From Panonychus citri (Eukaryota > Arthropoda > Arachnida > Trombidiformes > Tetranychidae): a stretch of 64,000 nucleotides of DNA. A program made the translations under genes and the position numbers. The stretch covers positions 1 through 64,000 of the forward strand of contig NW_026515524.1 in NCBI RefSeq assembly GCF_014898815.1, in the 5' to 3' direction. Of the stretch, positions 1 through 15,259 are shown piece after piece. Position 1 is the first letter of the stretch, and each line of letters starts with the position of its first letter. The notes beneath the pieces are model-generated. The model worked only from the letters and a program-made list of their open reading frames with translations, had not been told where the DNA came from and ran no database searches.

Positions 1-1183
1 TGAATGAATGAATGAACTCAACTGAGTATATTTATCTCTCATTTTTACGTGAAAAATGATTATCGAGTTCTGAATAATGGTTGTTTATTGAAACCACAAA
101 TGAGCATCACAAGAAAACAATTGAGATTCAACATGATGATGAACTGAATATCTTTGAAACCCAAAGAATTAGATGGAGAAAAAAACATTCCATCAGAAAA
201 TCATGCAGAAAAGGAGAGAGAGAGAGAAATGAAGATGAAGATGATGATCAAGCCTCACGAAGCATTAGAACCGAAACTTACATGATGATAGTGATGCTCG
301 ATATTCCCATTAGATAAACAATCGAGGAACCATGAAGAAGGAATGAAAAAACAATCAACATTCTTGATTAACTTTCATCTTCCTAAATTATCAATCAGCT
401 AATTGAGTAACTGTATTTAAAAGGCTCAAGGGTTTAATCTGAATGGAAAATTAAATGATAGGATTAAAAGTTAAATTGAAGTTCATTTGTCTATTATGAT
501 TTATTTCAATGAGATTGAATATTTGAATCTAATCTTGTTGATTGTTATTGTTAACTTTTGATTGTCTATTCAATTTATATGATTAATTCCCATAGTGTGT
601 GTGTGTATGTGTTCATGGGAGTGCAGGTGAATGATAATCATGAATGAATAAACATTGGATAAGTTTTGTGGTAACAGTGAAAATAAAATGAGAATTTAAA
701 TTTAATTTGATAAATTACTTCAATTGTATTGGAGGTTTAAAGTTATTGGGTTTTCAGGGTAATCAACTTGATTAGATTATTATTAGTTTGTCTCAATTGA
801 ATTATCAGGATAAACAATAATCAGATTCATCATCATTGATACTTTATAATATTAGTAATAAAGTTTTCATGTTTACCTTTGTGTACAATTTATTAATAAT
901 TAATACAAGATCAATATGATTGTTGTATAAACAAATTGATTAATCTATTAATTGTTTCTCATGATAATACTGATGATGTCAATTTGTAAATGTTTGTCTC
1001 TGTAATTGTTTAATCATTAAAAACGATGATGATATTAGACTTTAAAATTAATAAAATCTATGGAAAATAATTGATGAAGATAATTTTTTAATGATAGTAA
1101 AAGTTTTTCTTTGATTGTTTTGTAATGACAATGAAGATGATGGGAGTAAAGAGGGAGGATGATAATGATTATTCTGGGTGAGA

Positions 1184-1221
<38 letters not shown>

Positions 1222-3934
1222 GCATCTTCTTTTTTTGTTTCTCTTTTGATAGAAAAACAATAGAGATGATAATGATAATGGAGAAGAAGATGAAGAGAGG
1301 AAGATGAGAGAAAGAGAGAAAGTTTCTTTTGGAGACAAGAAGAGATTCTAATCGATTGTAAGAAGAGGAATGATGAAGGTGAGGGAGGTGTAATAGTCGA
1401 ATAAGGATGAAAGAAAAAGATTCTTAGAAAATGGAGATGAGAGGAAAAAAATACAGTGATGATGAAGAAGATGCAAATGATGATAAGAGATGAGGATGCT
1501 AAACGTTTTTCATGCAGGAAAAAAAAGGTAAACTAAAAATATGCTGAGTTTTTGCATTCTGTTAACTTAGAAGATGAAAAAAACCCTCATCATTGTCTTT
1601 ATCGTTTACTTTTCATCTCAGCATCTTCATCTATTATTTACCCCTAAAAATTGCAAGTATGAAAAGAGAGAGAGAGGGAGAGAAATAGAGAGGAGAAATT
1701 CATCTTCTCGATTCCATGATACCCTGAAAATCACTGAATTATATTTACATCTCTTATCATCTTTGTCTCTTCTGAGTCAATATCTTCATTTTCCTCATCA
1801 TCATCTTCACGTAAAGAAAAGAAACATTACCTTTCCAGCTTAATCATCATTATCTCCATCATCTTGTTAGTCTTTTATTTCTCTCTCATCAAAGATGAAA
1901 AAGAAGATAAAAAAGAAAAGAACAGTTTAAAAATCTTCACTTCTAAAGATCCAATTAAAAAAGATCAATTAACACACAAGTAAGTTGGAGTAAAAAAGTA
2001 AACAGTTCCTTTCATTTCCTCTTCCTCACCATCTTCTTATCTCCATCCTCATCATCTCCTCTTTCTCCCATTGATGATAATTGTATTTTTCTTTTCTTCT
2101 TCTTCTTCTTGCTCTCATCATTAATTCCTATGCAAACGAAACTTTTAATTATACATTCAACTGACAATCGCACACATGAAACGTTATTCAACATGAACGA
2201 TTCATTATTTTCTGACTCATTATCCACCATCTTAGCTAATTAATTGTCTACAATTTAAATACTTTCTAATCATTTACTTTTGCTGACACAATCAGTAATG
2301 ATAATAGTTTATCTAATCAATTGAATGATCAATTATGATTAATACAAATTGCTCAAAATGACAAGTCTAACAGTTATTGTAAGGAAGATGTCATTTCAAT
2401 TAGACAAAAAAATAACCAGACCAGAGCCAATAATTTGTCACAATTTAAATTAATTGATTGATTTGGTTGCACAAATTGAAATTTATGTTTGAGAACGAGA
2501 AAAAAAAATGAATTTCTGATAATTAGCTAGTTGATTATCGTTCTCTCATCTTATTGACATTATGAAGATGAAGTGAGAGAGAGAGAGAGAGAGAGAGAGC
2601 GAAAAATAACTCTGATGTAACCAGAACTTGGGTGATGATGATTAAGTGAGATGAGGATGAAGATGAAGATGAAGGTGGAGAGTGGGGGTGACATTTTCGC
2701 TCTAGTTTATTTTCGCATTTATAATGACAATGCAAATATGCAAAAGATGATGAAGATAATCAATCATGTGTCATCATGAATGAATCTCTGAACTTTTTTT
2801 ACTATCGGCTCATGATTATCTATGGAAACTTTTTTAAAGCTTCTGATTATAATGACGATAGTGATGATGATGATGATGTAATAGCATGATGATAATAATA
2901 TTACCTTTGTATTAGACAGAAAGGGATTAAACTATAAGAAGATGATGATTAAAATTGATAATTAGGAGCTTTGTCTTTGGCTAATTAATTGAGCAATTGC
3001 ATTAATTAACCAGATATATACATATTATCTTATTATTACATGAGAGATGAGGAAGGTAAAGTTTCAATCAAGATTATCCCTTAATCACATTGATTAGTTA
3101 TATCTTTTTGTATTATTTTGTATTCTATTAATACCTTTGTCTCATTAATTGTTTACAATTAACGAATTAATTTGTTTACATGTATCGTTGAACAATTATA
3201 AAGTTAATTATATTTATTGACTGTTTTAAAATTGGATTGAGTAAAACTTTAAATATCCCTTTGATTTTTTTGTACATTATCTCACAATTAACTGATTGTA
3301 CCAGGATTATATTAACATGTTAGTCAATTGATTAACAATTTAATGTTGAGTATAATCCTAATTGTCCAATATGGTGAAAGATTTTGATTCAATTAATCAA
3401 TTTTTGATTTTTCTCACTTTCTGGTGACAAATTTCAATAAGTTGATGGTCTTAATTAATTAACCAAATTAGAATTGATAGTTAACTGGACATTTCAATGA
3501 AAACTATCATGAGATGATGAAACAATTATCATGGTGGAAAATGATTCAGAGGAAGAAAAAAATTAGGTGGTGGGAGAGAAGGTAGAGAGAGGATGTTGAA
3601 GGTGGAGTAATGGATTACATGGTGGAAAGAGTTAAGCAAATGAAGTCGTTATTGTGTTTTAGGGTTTGATGACAATTTATTAGAAATTAGGTGAACCATG
3701 ATGACCATTGGTCACTAACACTGCTAAAACTACTGTTACATCGTAATTTGTGGGTGGATTGTGATAAAATCCCTAATTGTCCTTTCACAAGATGATTATT
3801 ACTCAGAGAGATGGTCATTACAATCAGAATAGTTTCCCAACTGTAATCACAAAAATCCCAACCCTAGAAACCACAATAACACAAAAAAAAACTAACCATT
3901 GATGCAACAACAATTAATTATATTGCAAATGATT

Positions 3935-3972
<38 letters not shown>

Positions 3973-5594
3973 AGTTGATTAATTATCTGTAAGAAAAAGA
4001 TTCAGCCCAAAAATGTTGAATGATTCATGTAATTTATTATCAATTGCAATGCAATTGGAATCAAAGAGTTTACAATTATATATTTATAAATTATTCATTC
4101 AATTTTCTTGATGATAATTTGATATCAAAGTTTTCACAAATTTCATTTACCATGAGAAAATGTATTAGAGGTTTATCTCCATGGTAAGATGGATTATCAT
4201 TTAGGAAACCATTGATTAAGGGTTTCTTATTATACTTAACAATGAATTATCTCAATGGTTTCAGTATCATGGGTATAGAACTTTGTATTGTAATGTAATA
4301 TGTTATCTCTACATGATATTTTCTTTCATGGTGAATCATCTCTCAAGGCATGAGAATTATTATTCATTCAGTCAATTTAAACTCTAAGTTTGGAACTTTT
4401 TCCTCAGCTAGACTCAACTTTTTGTTCTGTCTTCTTCTTGTTCCATTCATTTATCTCATCTATTTATTCAGTCAATTATTCACAAAGGAGATGAAAAAAA
4501 GTGTCAAATATTATGTACACATTCAAAGTCTAATGATGTTGGTGTGATGATGATAATTATTATTATTATGGTGGTGATGATGATGATACGAGGAGGAGAT
4601 GGAAGATGAAGATGAGGTGAAAATACTACAGTAAGAAAGAGCTATTAATTGACAGAGAGAGAGAGAGAGAGAATCAATTAACCCTTAACCTTGACAATTA
4701 GATTGATTAATTATACACCACTTACATTGGAATGATATTAATATTTGGTTATTAAGAAAAATTTTTCCTTCGATTTATGAAAAAAATTCATCATAATCAT
4801 GATATTCACTTAAACAACTATCAATTACTAATGAATGATGAATAATCAAATTTCAATACTTAATCATGATTAATTACAACACTATTATAATATAAATCTA
4901 ATATTGATTATAATTTAGATGATCAATTGATTGTCTGTCTTAATATTGCAATTATCAGTTTGTATTGATATTCACATAGGATTTCAGGTTCAATGAATTA
5001 GTAAATTTTTCCTTCCCAAGTTCAATTCAAGGGGGGGGAAAACTCATTCATGCTTATATTTACATGGTGATGATTTAATATAATAAGTCACCATTGTTTT
5101 GCCAATGAATGGTGATGATGATAAACAACAATCAAATTTGATCAATATAATTTAAAATTCAGTGACAATTGTATTAGTTTAAGCAAATTTAACGCTTGAA
5201 AAGTGCTATTATTATTATCAGTCAATAAGTAATAAGTATAAGTGATAAATAAATTTAGCATCATTTTTACATTGGTAAAATTGTATCAGTTCAATCATCC
5301 TCATCATCATCAATATAAATTGTTGTGAACTTTCAACAAATGTATTGATATTATCACTTATACACATGAATGTAAATGATATAAAATGTGGTATGAAAAT
5401 ATTATTATTATTATGATATTTTTGTTCCCAATTGATTCATTTGAAATATTGAAGAAAATGCTTTTTACCGTTTACCATTTAAATTTGTTCACAATTGAAT
5501 GAATATTTGATTTTCACCATTAATATCTTGATATATATTATATTGATTATCTTTTTATACTAATTGGTAAATTTTTATTTTATTTTTCATTCAG
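1..5594 (+). other. Upstream plexin intron (partial), microsatellite-rich
   Basis: No exon-like open frame with recognisable protein similarity was found on either strand. The stretch ends in a clean 3' splice site before the first plexin exon at 5595. Since that exon encodes the very end of a Sema domain, earlier Sema exons must lie outside the window and this stretch is most simply intron. It holds (GA)n tracts at about 1187-1217, 2575-2599 and 4653-4672 and a (GAT)n tract at about 3937-3972. Short open frames here are purine or pyrimidine repeats read as protein. Confidence 0.7.
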
Positions 5595-8500
5595 GTTCTT
5601 ATATCAAACCATGAAAATGCTGATGAATTTGAAGAGATCATGATTGATAAAGGTAATCCAATAATTAAGGATATTCAACTTGATCATACACATAAATTTG
5701 TAATTACCGCTTCTTCCTACAAGGTAAATTTAATTTCTTTCAAGTTTTTTCAACTAATTCCTTGTGAATCTTTAAATGTTTTCATTTCGATTGACTTTTC
5801 TATCTCATCTAATTAGGTTGCCAAAGTGAAAATTGAAAGATGTCAACATTATAATAGTTGTAGTTCTTGTTTAAATTCACACAATCCTTATTGTGGTTGG
5901 TGCTCATTAGAACGCAGGTAATTTTAGATTTTGATTTTTATTCTCAACGTTTTCGATTGTTATTCATTTTTTTTTTAATTTCCCGACATTTTAATGGTCT
6001 TTAGGTGTACTGCTCGAAGTGATTGTGATGATAATATTAGTTGGTCCATGACCGAAAAGATATTTACCTCACCCCGTTGGCTCCCAATGGGTACACCTCA
6101 ATGTATTGAATTTGAAGAGATTCGTCCAAACTCATTACCTTTAACCGCAATGTCCACTGTAAGTTAACTGACCATCACTATTTCCGTATACTGAATGTAT
6201 GGTGAATGAAACTTTTTTTCTTATTCTCCTTCAGGTTGAATTATATATCACTCAGCTTCCACCTTCGCCTTTCCATTCCTCTTATTTATGCCTTTTCGGT
6301 GACCAAAGTAGGCCTTTACCCGCTCGACAAACTCACACTGGCCTTTCGTGTCGAACTCCAGCCTTGGACGAAAGGCCGCAATTACCTCTGGGAAAAGGTG
6401 AGTATTTCAAACATGATGAATTCTCATTTGACACATAAAAGAAAACCAAAAGCTGAAAACTAATTTTCTCAGTTTTTCATGGGAAATTTTCATGTACAAA
6501 CCAGAATAAAATCAGATTCTCGATTCTTTTTAATGATCAATATTAAGAAAACCTCTTAAACCATGTTAATATTTATCTTCTCATCTTTGATAACATATAA
6601 TCAACTCCCTTGATAAATTAACATTCAAATTCAATTGGATTGAAAATCTAAGTTGTAAAAACCACGATTCTGATGGAGATAATTTATTTCCATCATAAAT
6701 ATCAGCTCATTATTTTTTCTTTGTCTTTATTTCATATTTATTATCATTGGAATTTTAAATTTTCCATTATCCAAAAAAAAGTAAGAATAAGAAAAATTCA
6801 TTTTCTCATTTTCTAATATCATGTTTCAGATCATGTCTCGGTGAATCTTTCAGTTCGAAGTACAGTAACTCAAAAAGATTTCATATCGAAACCTTTTGTT
6901 TTCTATGAGTGTTCAGTTCACAAAACGTGAGTAAAATTGATTCTATTATTATTACAATAACCATAATGGAATATCAACTTTTATCAATAACCGAATATAA
7001 GAAATATTTTCAGAACTTTTCTCATGAAACTTTATCCCCTTTATCAATCATGTAGATGTCGATCATGTGTCAAAGCAAAGTGGCCTTGTAATTGGTGTAT
7101 CCAAGATAATATATGTACACATAATAGTAGTTTCTGTTCAGGTCATCATGTACTGTCCAGTGAGAATGTAAGTTGACCTTATTGATAAATATTAGAATCG
7201 ACTATCATTCAAATGAATCCAATTTCTCATTAATTTGTTATTATTTTGAAAAACTTTCTCTTTTCCTCTTGATAATAGCTTTCAATTGGCTCTTCATCAT
7301 CTTCCCCATCTGATCCTGCCTCTGAATATTGTCCAAGTTTCCGAATCGATCGTGAAATTTTAATTCCAAACGGTGCTAAACGTGAGATAACCATTCATGT
7401 TCAGAACTTTGGTAATCCAATGGTAAGAATATCATATGAAATATTACATACACATGATTTTATCAATTTCCTCTTCATTAATATTCAATATTCAATCAAA
7501 TGTAAATCAATTGATTCCTTGTGTTCATTACCATTACCCTTTAAATACACTCTTGATTGTTTGATTGTTAGTTGATCCAATTGTTGTTGTTGTTGTTTTT
7601 GTATCTATTTGCCTATTGATTTATTAGATTAATTTAATCTCATCTAAATAGTAGATTGAATTTTCATCATCATCCATGTTTCATTTCATTGTTACTCTTT
7701 TTTACTTTGTTATTGTTGTTGTTTTTGTTGTTGACAGTTGACAATAAAACATGAATGAAAAGTATACATAAAGTAAAACTTTGTTCATTTGTGATGTTTT
7801 CATGATGATGATATTATCATGAAATAAAAGTAAACATGAGTAACATAAAGAAAGGGATGAAAAAAAAGTTCCAATAATCAAATGAAAGGATAAATGTAAT
7901 GCATTAAGTTAATCGGTAAAATAAACAATCAGAAACACACACACGAAACAATTGGTACACAATTTGATTGAAAAGTTTACAAGGGATCTTAATTTGTTTA
8001 CTATTACTATTTAATTTTATCATGTTAATTGTTACAAATTAATTAACCCAAATAAATGATTGATTCAATTTATTTCCAGGCTGATCTTGAATGTATCATT
8101 GAAATTGAAGGAGCTCGAGCTCGGATTCCAGCTCGATTGAAAGGAGACAAGATAATCTGTTCATCTAACATGGTAAACTTTAATTGTCTCTTTAATTGTT
8201 GAAAGAAATTTAATTTTTCTCTCTTCTCACAAATATTATAACTGTAATTTTACTCATGGTAATTAATTATTTCATCTTCTTTCCATACAGTATACATATC
8301 AAAGTGATGCTGGTAAAATTTACGCACAATTATCAGTCCTTTGGGATGGAGATACTTTGATTGATAAAACAAATGGTAATAAGAATAGTAATCAATTGAT
8401 TGCTTGTTTGTTTATCATGGATAATCAATTAATCATCATAATCGATTGATTTTTTTTACCTCCTTTTCTTTAGTTACCTTATATAAATGTGATCATTTAG

Positions 8501-11500
8501 GAAGTCATCAGGCTAAGCCTGATTGTTCATTGTGCCAAACAACTGAGAGGAAATATCAATGTGTCTGGTGTTCTGGTTCATGTTCATTTGTTGATGCTTG
8601 CTCAGAACCTCCAGCACCCTCATGTCCACCTCCAAGAATAGACCTGGTAAGTTGGATGAATAATTATCTCCAGAATTAAATGATTGAAGGATTTTCAGCC
8701 TAATCTAAAACTATGAATACAATCAACTAATTACATGTGTGATCATGATGATGTTGAGATAAACCTCAATTTAGAATCAATTGACTTTTCCTTGTGCTGG
8801 AACTTTACTCAGAAAACGTTTACAAGTTCTAGGTGGTGGGTCATTGTTTTTTTCCACCAGTGTATCTACAATTTTCCGCCATTATCATTATCATTGCTTC
8901 ACCGACTCAATTATCTCAACGGATACTTGGAATTAAATGAACTGAATAATGATGGATATTCTTTGCTCTCTCTCTCTCTCATTCTCTTCTTTGTGATGAT
9001 GAAGATTCTGTTGATAATGAGAGCGGATGGTGTGGTAGTGAGAATGATTTTCTTTGCACAAAAGAAGATAAAAAAGAGAGAATATCAGAAAAAAAAGAGA
9101 AAAGAGAAAATGATAAATCTGAATCTCTATCCTCAGTTCCATGAGTTTTGTCTTTCTTTCTCTTCCATGTGTTAGTATAACTTTTCTTTCATCTTCCTAT
9201 TCTTTGTCTTCTGATCATCCGATTCTGGTTGCTACTATTATTGTTATTAATATCATCTTCTTATTATTGTTGTTGTTGTCGTTGTTTAATGTCTGTTTAT
9301 TATTGTTGTTTAGCATCGTCAAAGATTATCATCATTTCCTTATCTTCATCACTGATAATAGGTAAAAATGTCATCACCATGAGACTTTTTTACTCTCCTT
9401 TTTCATCATGTCCATGAAAAGATTAATATTCCTGGTTCAGAACTTTTTCCTTACGCTTCCCTGTTAAGCGCCAATTCAAATAATATGTGAAACTTTCATC
9501 CATCTTTGATCATTGTTACTAAATCTTCATCTTTACCACCATCATAATCATTATTATCATTATCATCAATCTCTCTCTCTCTCTCTTTCTATATTTGTAT
9601 TATTGTTAGATAAAAGATGAAGTTAGAGAAATGAGACTCAATATGGATGAATGATTTGAAGATTGTGAGGATGATTCAAGGAAGATCTATGGGTCACTAG
9701 GTTCTGATAACCATGATGATAAAGATGATCGGGTGAAAGAGGGAGAAAAAAGAGGAGGAAAAGAAAGTCCTCTTTTAGTTACTTTAGATCATCATCCTTA
9801 TCACCATCTTCTTCATTATCCTCGAATTGGTCTTTCTCTCTCTCTCTCTCTCTCACACTATCTTTCTCTCTCATATTCGTCTAGAATTCTGTTGAGCAGA
9901 AAACACGATTATCTTAAGTTTCTTCTGATATAATTTTCTCAGCAATTTGATATCATCTTCTTATCTAATATCATGATCATTTCCCGAATCTCATATATAT
10001 GTGCACTCACCTTCCCACTCTCATACATCTACCTCATTTCCCTCCTTAACTCACCCTATTCTTCACCCTTTTATTATTAAATTTACTTGGCCTACTCTTC
10101 ACCTTTTCCACTCTACCATTTATCCTCTCCACTCCCTACAAGAATACACTTAATTTCATCCAGAAAGTAAAACCTTCCACAAACCACTCTCTCCATCCAC
10201 CTCATCACCATTAATGTATTTATACTCATGGAGAGAGAGAAAGAAAAGAAAACCTTATCAAATGATTTCGCAAATGCAAAAGCCAACATCAGATGATAAT
10301 ATGGAGCCATCATCATTTTTATCATAAGTCAAGATACTTATGAACCATTAAAACTCATGAGTTAACCCAAAATGAACCTGAAAATGAGAGAGTAAAAATG
10401 TTACTACAGCATCTCAATAATAAATACATGAAAATAACGATATCCAAAAGTTATATTAATATTATACCAAGTATAAAATTCTGATTATTATGATATATTA
10501 ATAATATCAACTTGACTTAATCAAATAGAGAAAGTTTTACTCAAAAAGATCAGAATTTGTGTCAAAATGTAGATAACCTTTAAACTACTAGAATCGAGCA
10601 ACTTTTTCATCTCTCTCTCTCTCTCTCTCTGAATATCATCATTACTTGACATAATTTTGATTATTAGAATTGAGAACTTGATTATCGTTGACATATTTTC
10701 ATTTTCTTTCTTGATTTCCACCATCATTATCATCACCATTATAATGATGAGAGTAAAAATCAACCACTATGATGGGTTTATCTTCTTTCTCCCTTTCGCT
10801 CTGAGGCTACCCTGAAAATTAGGTTTCCTCTTTTTCCACATGAGACACAACTGTAAGCATTTGACTCCAAACGAAAAAGACTCGATTGAATTTCATAAAG
10901 TAATAATATCCATGGCAAAAGAAAAAAACATCAAAGAAAAACAATGAAAATGATAACTTGGCATAAAAGAAAAATATATTTTCATCATTTTCTATCGCAC
11001 CTTCAACCCATTCCAACTTTCACCTACTACTATTATCATCTAAAGGAAATCGTTGCTACTTTTATTTTCGTTGCCATTATTTTCATACACTCAACTTGAT
11101 ACAGTTACGAAGTTTTGATTTTCCATTATTTTCCATTCTCTTATGTATTGTTATTATTCTGAGAGAAGATAAAAGAAAAGAGAGAGAGAGAGAGAGAGAA
11201 AATGTTCATCTCGATTATTCTCTTGTTAGCAATAATACTTTGGTTTTTTGTTCGATTTCGAACTTTTCTTTTCTTCTCTTATTCTTAATTTCATCTTTAA
11301 AGTTTTTTCTTTACTATTCGACAAGGAGAAATAACTTTTGCTTACACTTTTTCTCTTTCATTTTCATCTTAGCATCGTAATTGTAGAAAATGCTTTTGAC
11401 ATTTCGATATAATCAATCATCTCAACATTATATCGATAGTAAATATCCACAATCAATCAGCCACAGCGACCAAATATCATGAAATTAACCTCGAAATTGA

Positions 11501-12563
11501 AACTAAAAGAAAGTGAAATTTTCTCATTCTGATAATTTGATTCTGTTGGAATTTCGGAACAATTATTTTATGAAAAGTTTTCCCTCTAATTCAGTTTAGA
11601 ATTTAATTTTACTCCAAGCAGTTGAATGTCAATCTTATTCCGTTTTCTGTCTCATTGTTCATGACAATATATTTACTGAATTTCTCACAATAAACCAATC
11701 TCATGTAAAGACATTTGAAATCTGATGGAAACTTATTTTCACTACCCTCAGGGTATAAGTAATTAGGATCTCATTAGTACCTATGAGATAAGTAAGAAAA
11801 TATTAACAGTTATAATAATAAGAATACGAATTGAAATTCATAAACAAACAATAAGAAAATGAGAGAAATTCTGTAAACACTTGAAATTATCATTAAAATA
11901 ATTCGAGAAATTGTATTTCAAGGAGAAGGAAAATTTCATGGAATGAAAAAAAAAGCCTCCAGGTATTTGGAATTTAATCACTCATCACTTTACCCGAATT
12001 TCGTTGTAATTTCAATGATATACAGTTAACAAGAATATTCATCAATTCTATTGTTATATTCAGGTAACATGTTCTCATTTCAAGGTAAAAATCTTTCTCC
12101 AGAAAGATACACTTGTAAGTTGTAATATTAAATTGAACGAGAATTCAGTAAGTTGGAATAAGAAAAAGTAAAATTTTGTTCTCTTTTCAAATTGGATTTT
12201 ATTTGTCTGTATCTCGATCACTGAATCATATCCAAGAACTAAGGGCAAACTCCAATTGTATTGTATCATGTTACCTGTGTGAATATTGATTTGCTTATCA
12301 TCTTGAAACCATGTTGAGTTTTTTTTTCCAAATTCTGGTTGAAAGAGAGGAGATGATATTCTAGTAAGTGGGGTAACAAAAGTTCTGGTAAAGGTGTGTG
12401 AGCATAAAGAAGATGATGATGGTGATGATGGAAAGGAAGAAGAGAGAGAGAGAGAGAGAAGATTGAAACTGATAAGAAAAATAATGCAAATTTATGGTAA
12501 TTTGAGTGAAAGAGAAACCATGATGATTCTGGATGAAATTCATATTCTTGTAATATTATGTTT

Positions 12564-12610
<47 letters not shown>

Positions 12611-15217
12611 CTCTTAAGTCATCATCATCTTCCCTATTTATTTAACCTTGTGTTCCGGTTTTTTTTTCATCATCATCATGGTGATAATATTAATAATGTT
12701 TTTCTACCGACGAATACAAAGTTATCATCAGAACTTTGGGTGAAATTCATCATGACTGAATAATCATCATTAATCATACTCATTGCACTAAAAATAATAC
12801 GAATCAGACTTAGTTGGATATATTTTCATATGTATATTCAATTATCAATTCCCAGTTTGTTGAATGAGTGAATTGAGATAAATACTTTCATGATGATATT
12901 CATATGTAATAGTTGATTATTTAATTTGCTGAAAGCATAGTTGAAGAGATGTGGAGAAATAAAAGAAATTGAACTTTTTTTTTCTAATGAAATTATATGA
13001 CAATTGAATTATCATCATGATTATCAATCGTTTTGATTAAATGATTGGGAGTATGTTGATTAATCAACTCATTTGTTATGTAAGTTGATCATTAAATTAG
13101 CTCATTAGGTAAGGTCAAGTCAAGTTCAAACGGAAATGAGGATATGAGATTTTTCTGATTCCTCTTTTTTTAAAAATATTCAACTCTCTCACTAGTTTGG
13201 TGTATTAATCATGTAAATTTCAGGTTATTAACAATAACAACTCCATGATAATCAATTGAAATGAAAGATAATATTTTTTTTTCTCTGGGAATATGAATAA
13301 GATAAACTGAAAATTCAATTTATACACTTGGAAAATGTTGTTTCCCATAAATGAAACTAATTTCCGAGTTGAATAATCAGGGAGATGGTGAGGAAATAAG
13401 GTTACCCCATTTCCGTCAATTGTCATCATCATGAATTCTCAAGCAATTATGGTTAAGGATTAACAAGGGATTTCCAGATAAAAGTTATCTCATTTCGCTG
13501 TAAAGTGGCCATTAGGTCAGTTATTATATTCGTATATTAATAATATGTAACATGACAACTCGATAATGGATAATTTTCGGTTTCTTCTTCTTAGTTTTTG
13601 ATTCGATGTGGTCTTTCTTTTCGGTACAATTGATGGTCATCAAAGAATTGACCTATTAACTGATTCAGATCCTTTTCTCCAAGTGAATACTTATCTTTTC
13701 GATGATTTTCAATAGATGAAAGAATAAAATAATTCATTCATCTCGAAATTATCTTAATATCATGTTACCTTTCAATTCATTATCGTGGTTTCATCTTTTC
13801 AGTCTATTTCCATACATTTTGTCCAATATCTTGTTACCTTTTCTTTTAGAGAAAATCAAATTTATCTCGTTTTTTTTCATGAGATTTTCTTACACTCTGA
13901 ATATTTACTAGGAGAATTATTCAATTTTCTGTGGCAGGTTAACTTTTTTCATTCAATTTCCAATTCAATTTGTCAAAATTTGTCTCCATTCCAAACACTC
14001 GCCCTGATTTACCATGAAAACTATTCTGGACCCGAAATAAACAATAAATTGTTACTCTAAATGATTGGTTAACCTTCAATGTATTGTTACAGTTTCCTTG
14101 CTGTTGGCAAAATTGTTCATTAACGATCAACATGATGATTGAATTGATACTCAGATCATTTAATAGGAGAATACAGTTGCTACCATGATCAATATTCTTA
14201 TTGTTCTAATTTACTAGCAGATTCATTACCAGAAATCCTATGAATGAATTTATTACAATTTTCTGATTTCGAATTTCATTTTTTCGGTGAAAATTTTTCT
14301 TTCTTTCTTCCCAATGAGTTGATTGTTTTTCGTTGGGAACAATTTACCATAATGATAAACTGTTACCTTGGAAAAGTTAATCTAATGTGTTGCAATCGTT
14401 TTAGACTGAATTGATGATTCGATGAATTGTTTATCTCTTGAAATTTTCATCTCTCAAATATATCAAATCTCTGTTCTGATTTGATTCTCTGAGAAAGGAA
14501 AGAAAAAGAAAACATTTCTCATGATGGTGATGAAGATAATAGAGAAGATTTTTTCTTCTATCAATCAGAATCTACTATGATTTTCATCAATGAAAACTCA
14601 GCATCATTTGAATGATTGATCATCACTTTGAGAGTTTCTTTTACTTTTGTTTTTCTCTGAACAATTTGAAGGTAATTTCTTCTGATGCTCATCATAAGAT
14701 TCATCAGAATCATTATCAGTTACATGGAATCAACTGAATTTTTAGCTCTTTTCATAGGTTGATAGATGATGAAAGAAAAAGTGTCAATTGCTGTTTCTCT
14801 CTCTCATCAACAACATCATCTTCGAGAAGATGATGATGATAATCAACATTTTTCTTCTTCCTTACAATCAACTGATCAAATCAAATCAAATTGTTGACAT
14901 TGCGATTGGATTAATCTGTATCACGGCAAGAAATTGGTGTATTATCAATTGAATCAAATTCAACCCTAAAAGCCAGAATCATCATCATGAACATCGTCAG
15001 AATCAATGGTTCACATTCAGAAGAAGTAAAAAAAGCAATAAGATTGATAACTTAACAACTTTTCCAGTTTATCATGTAAAGTAATATTTTCTACTGAATC
15101 TATTCATCTACTGACACTTTTATCGTTATAATAAATTGGAAAGAATCGTTGAAATGATAAGAGAATTATTTTGATTCGATTAATTCTGATAATGATAATA
15201 TTTATCCTGGAATGAAG

Positions 15218-15259
<42 letters not shown>

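Noticed and set aside
8735..9175. 146-codon open frame in the large plexin intron
   Set aside because: Composition is low complexity (runs of Leu/Ser and Lys/Glu from CT/GA repeats), there are no splice partners and no similarity.
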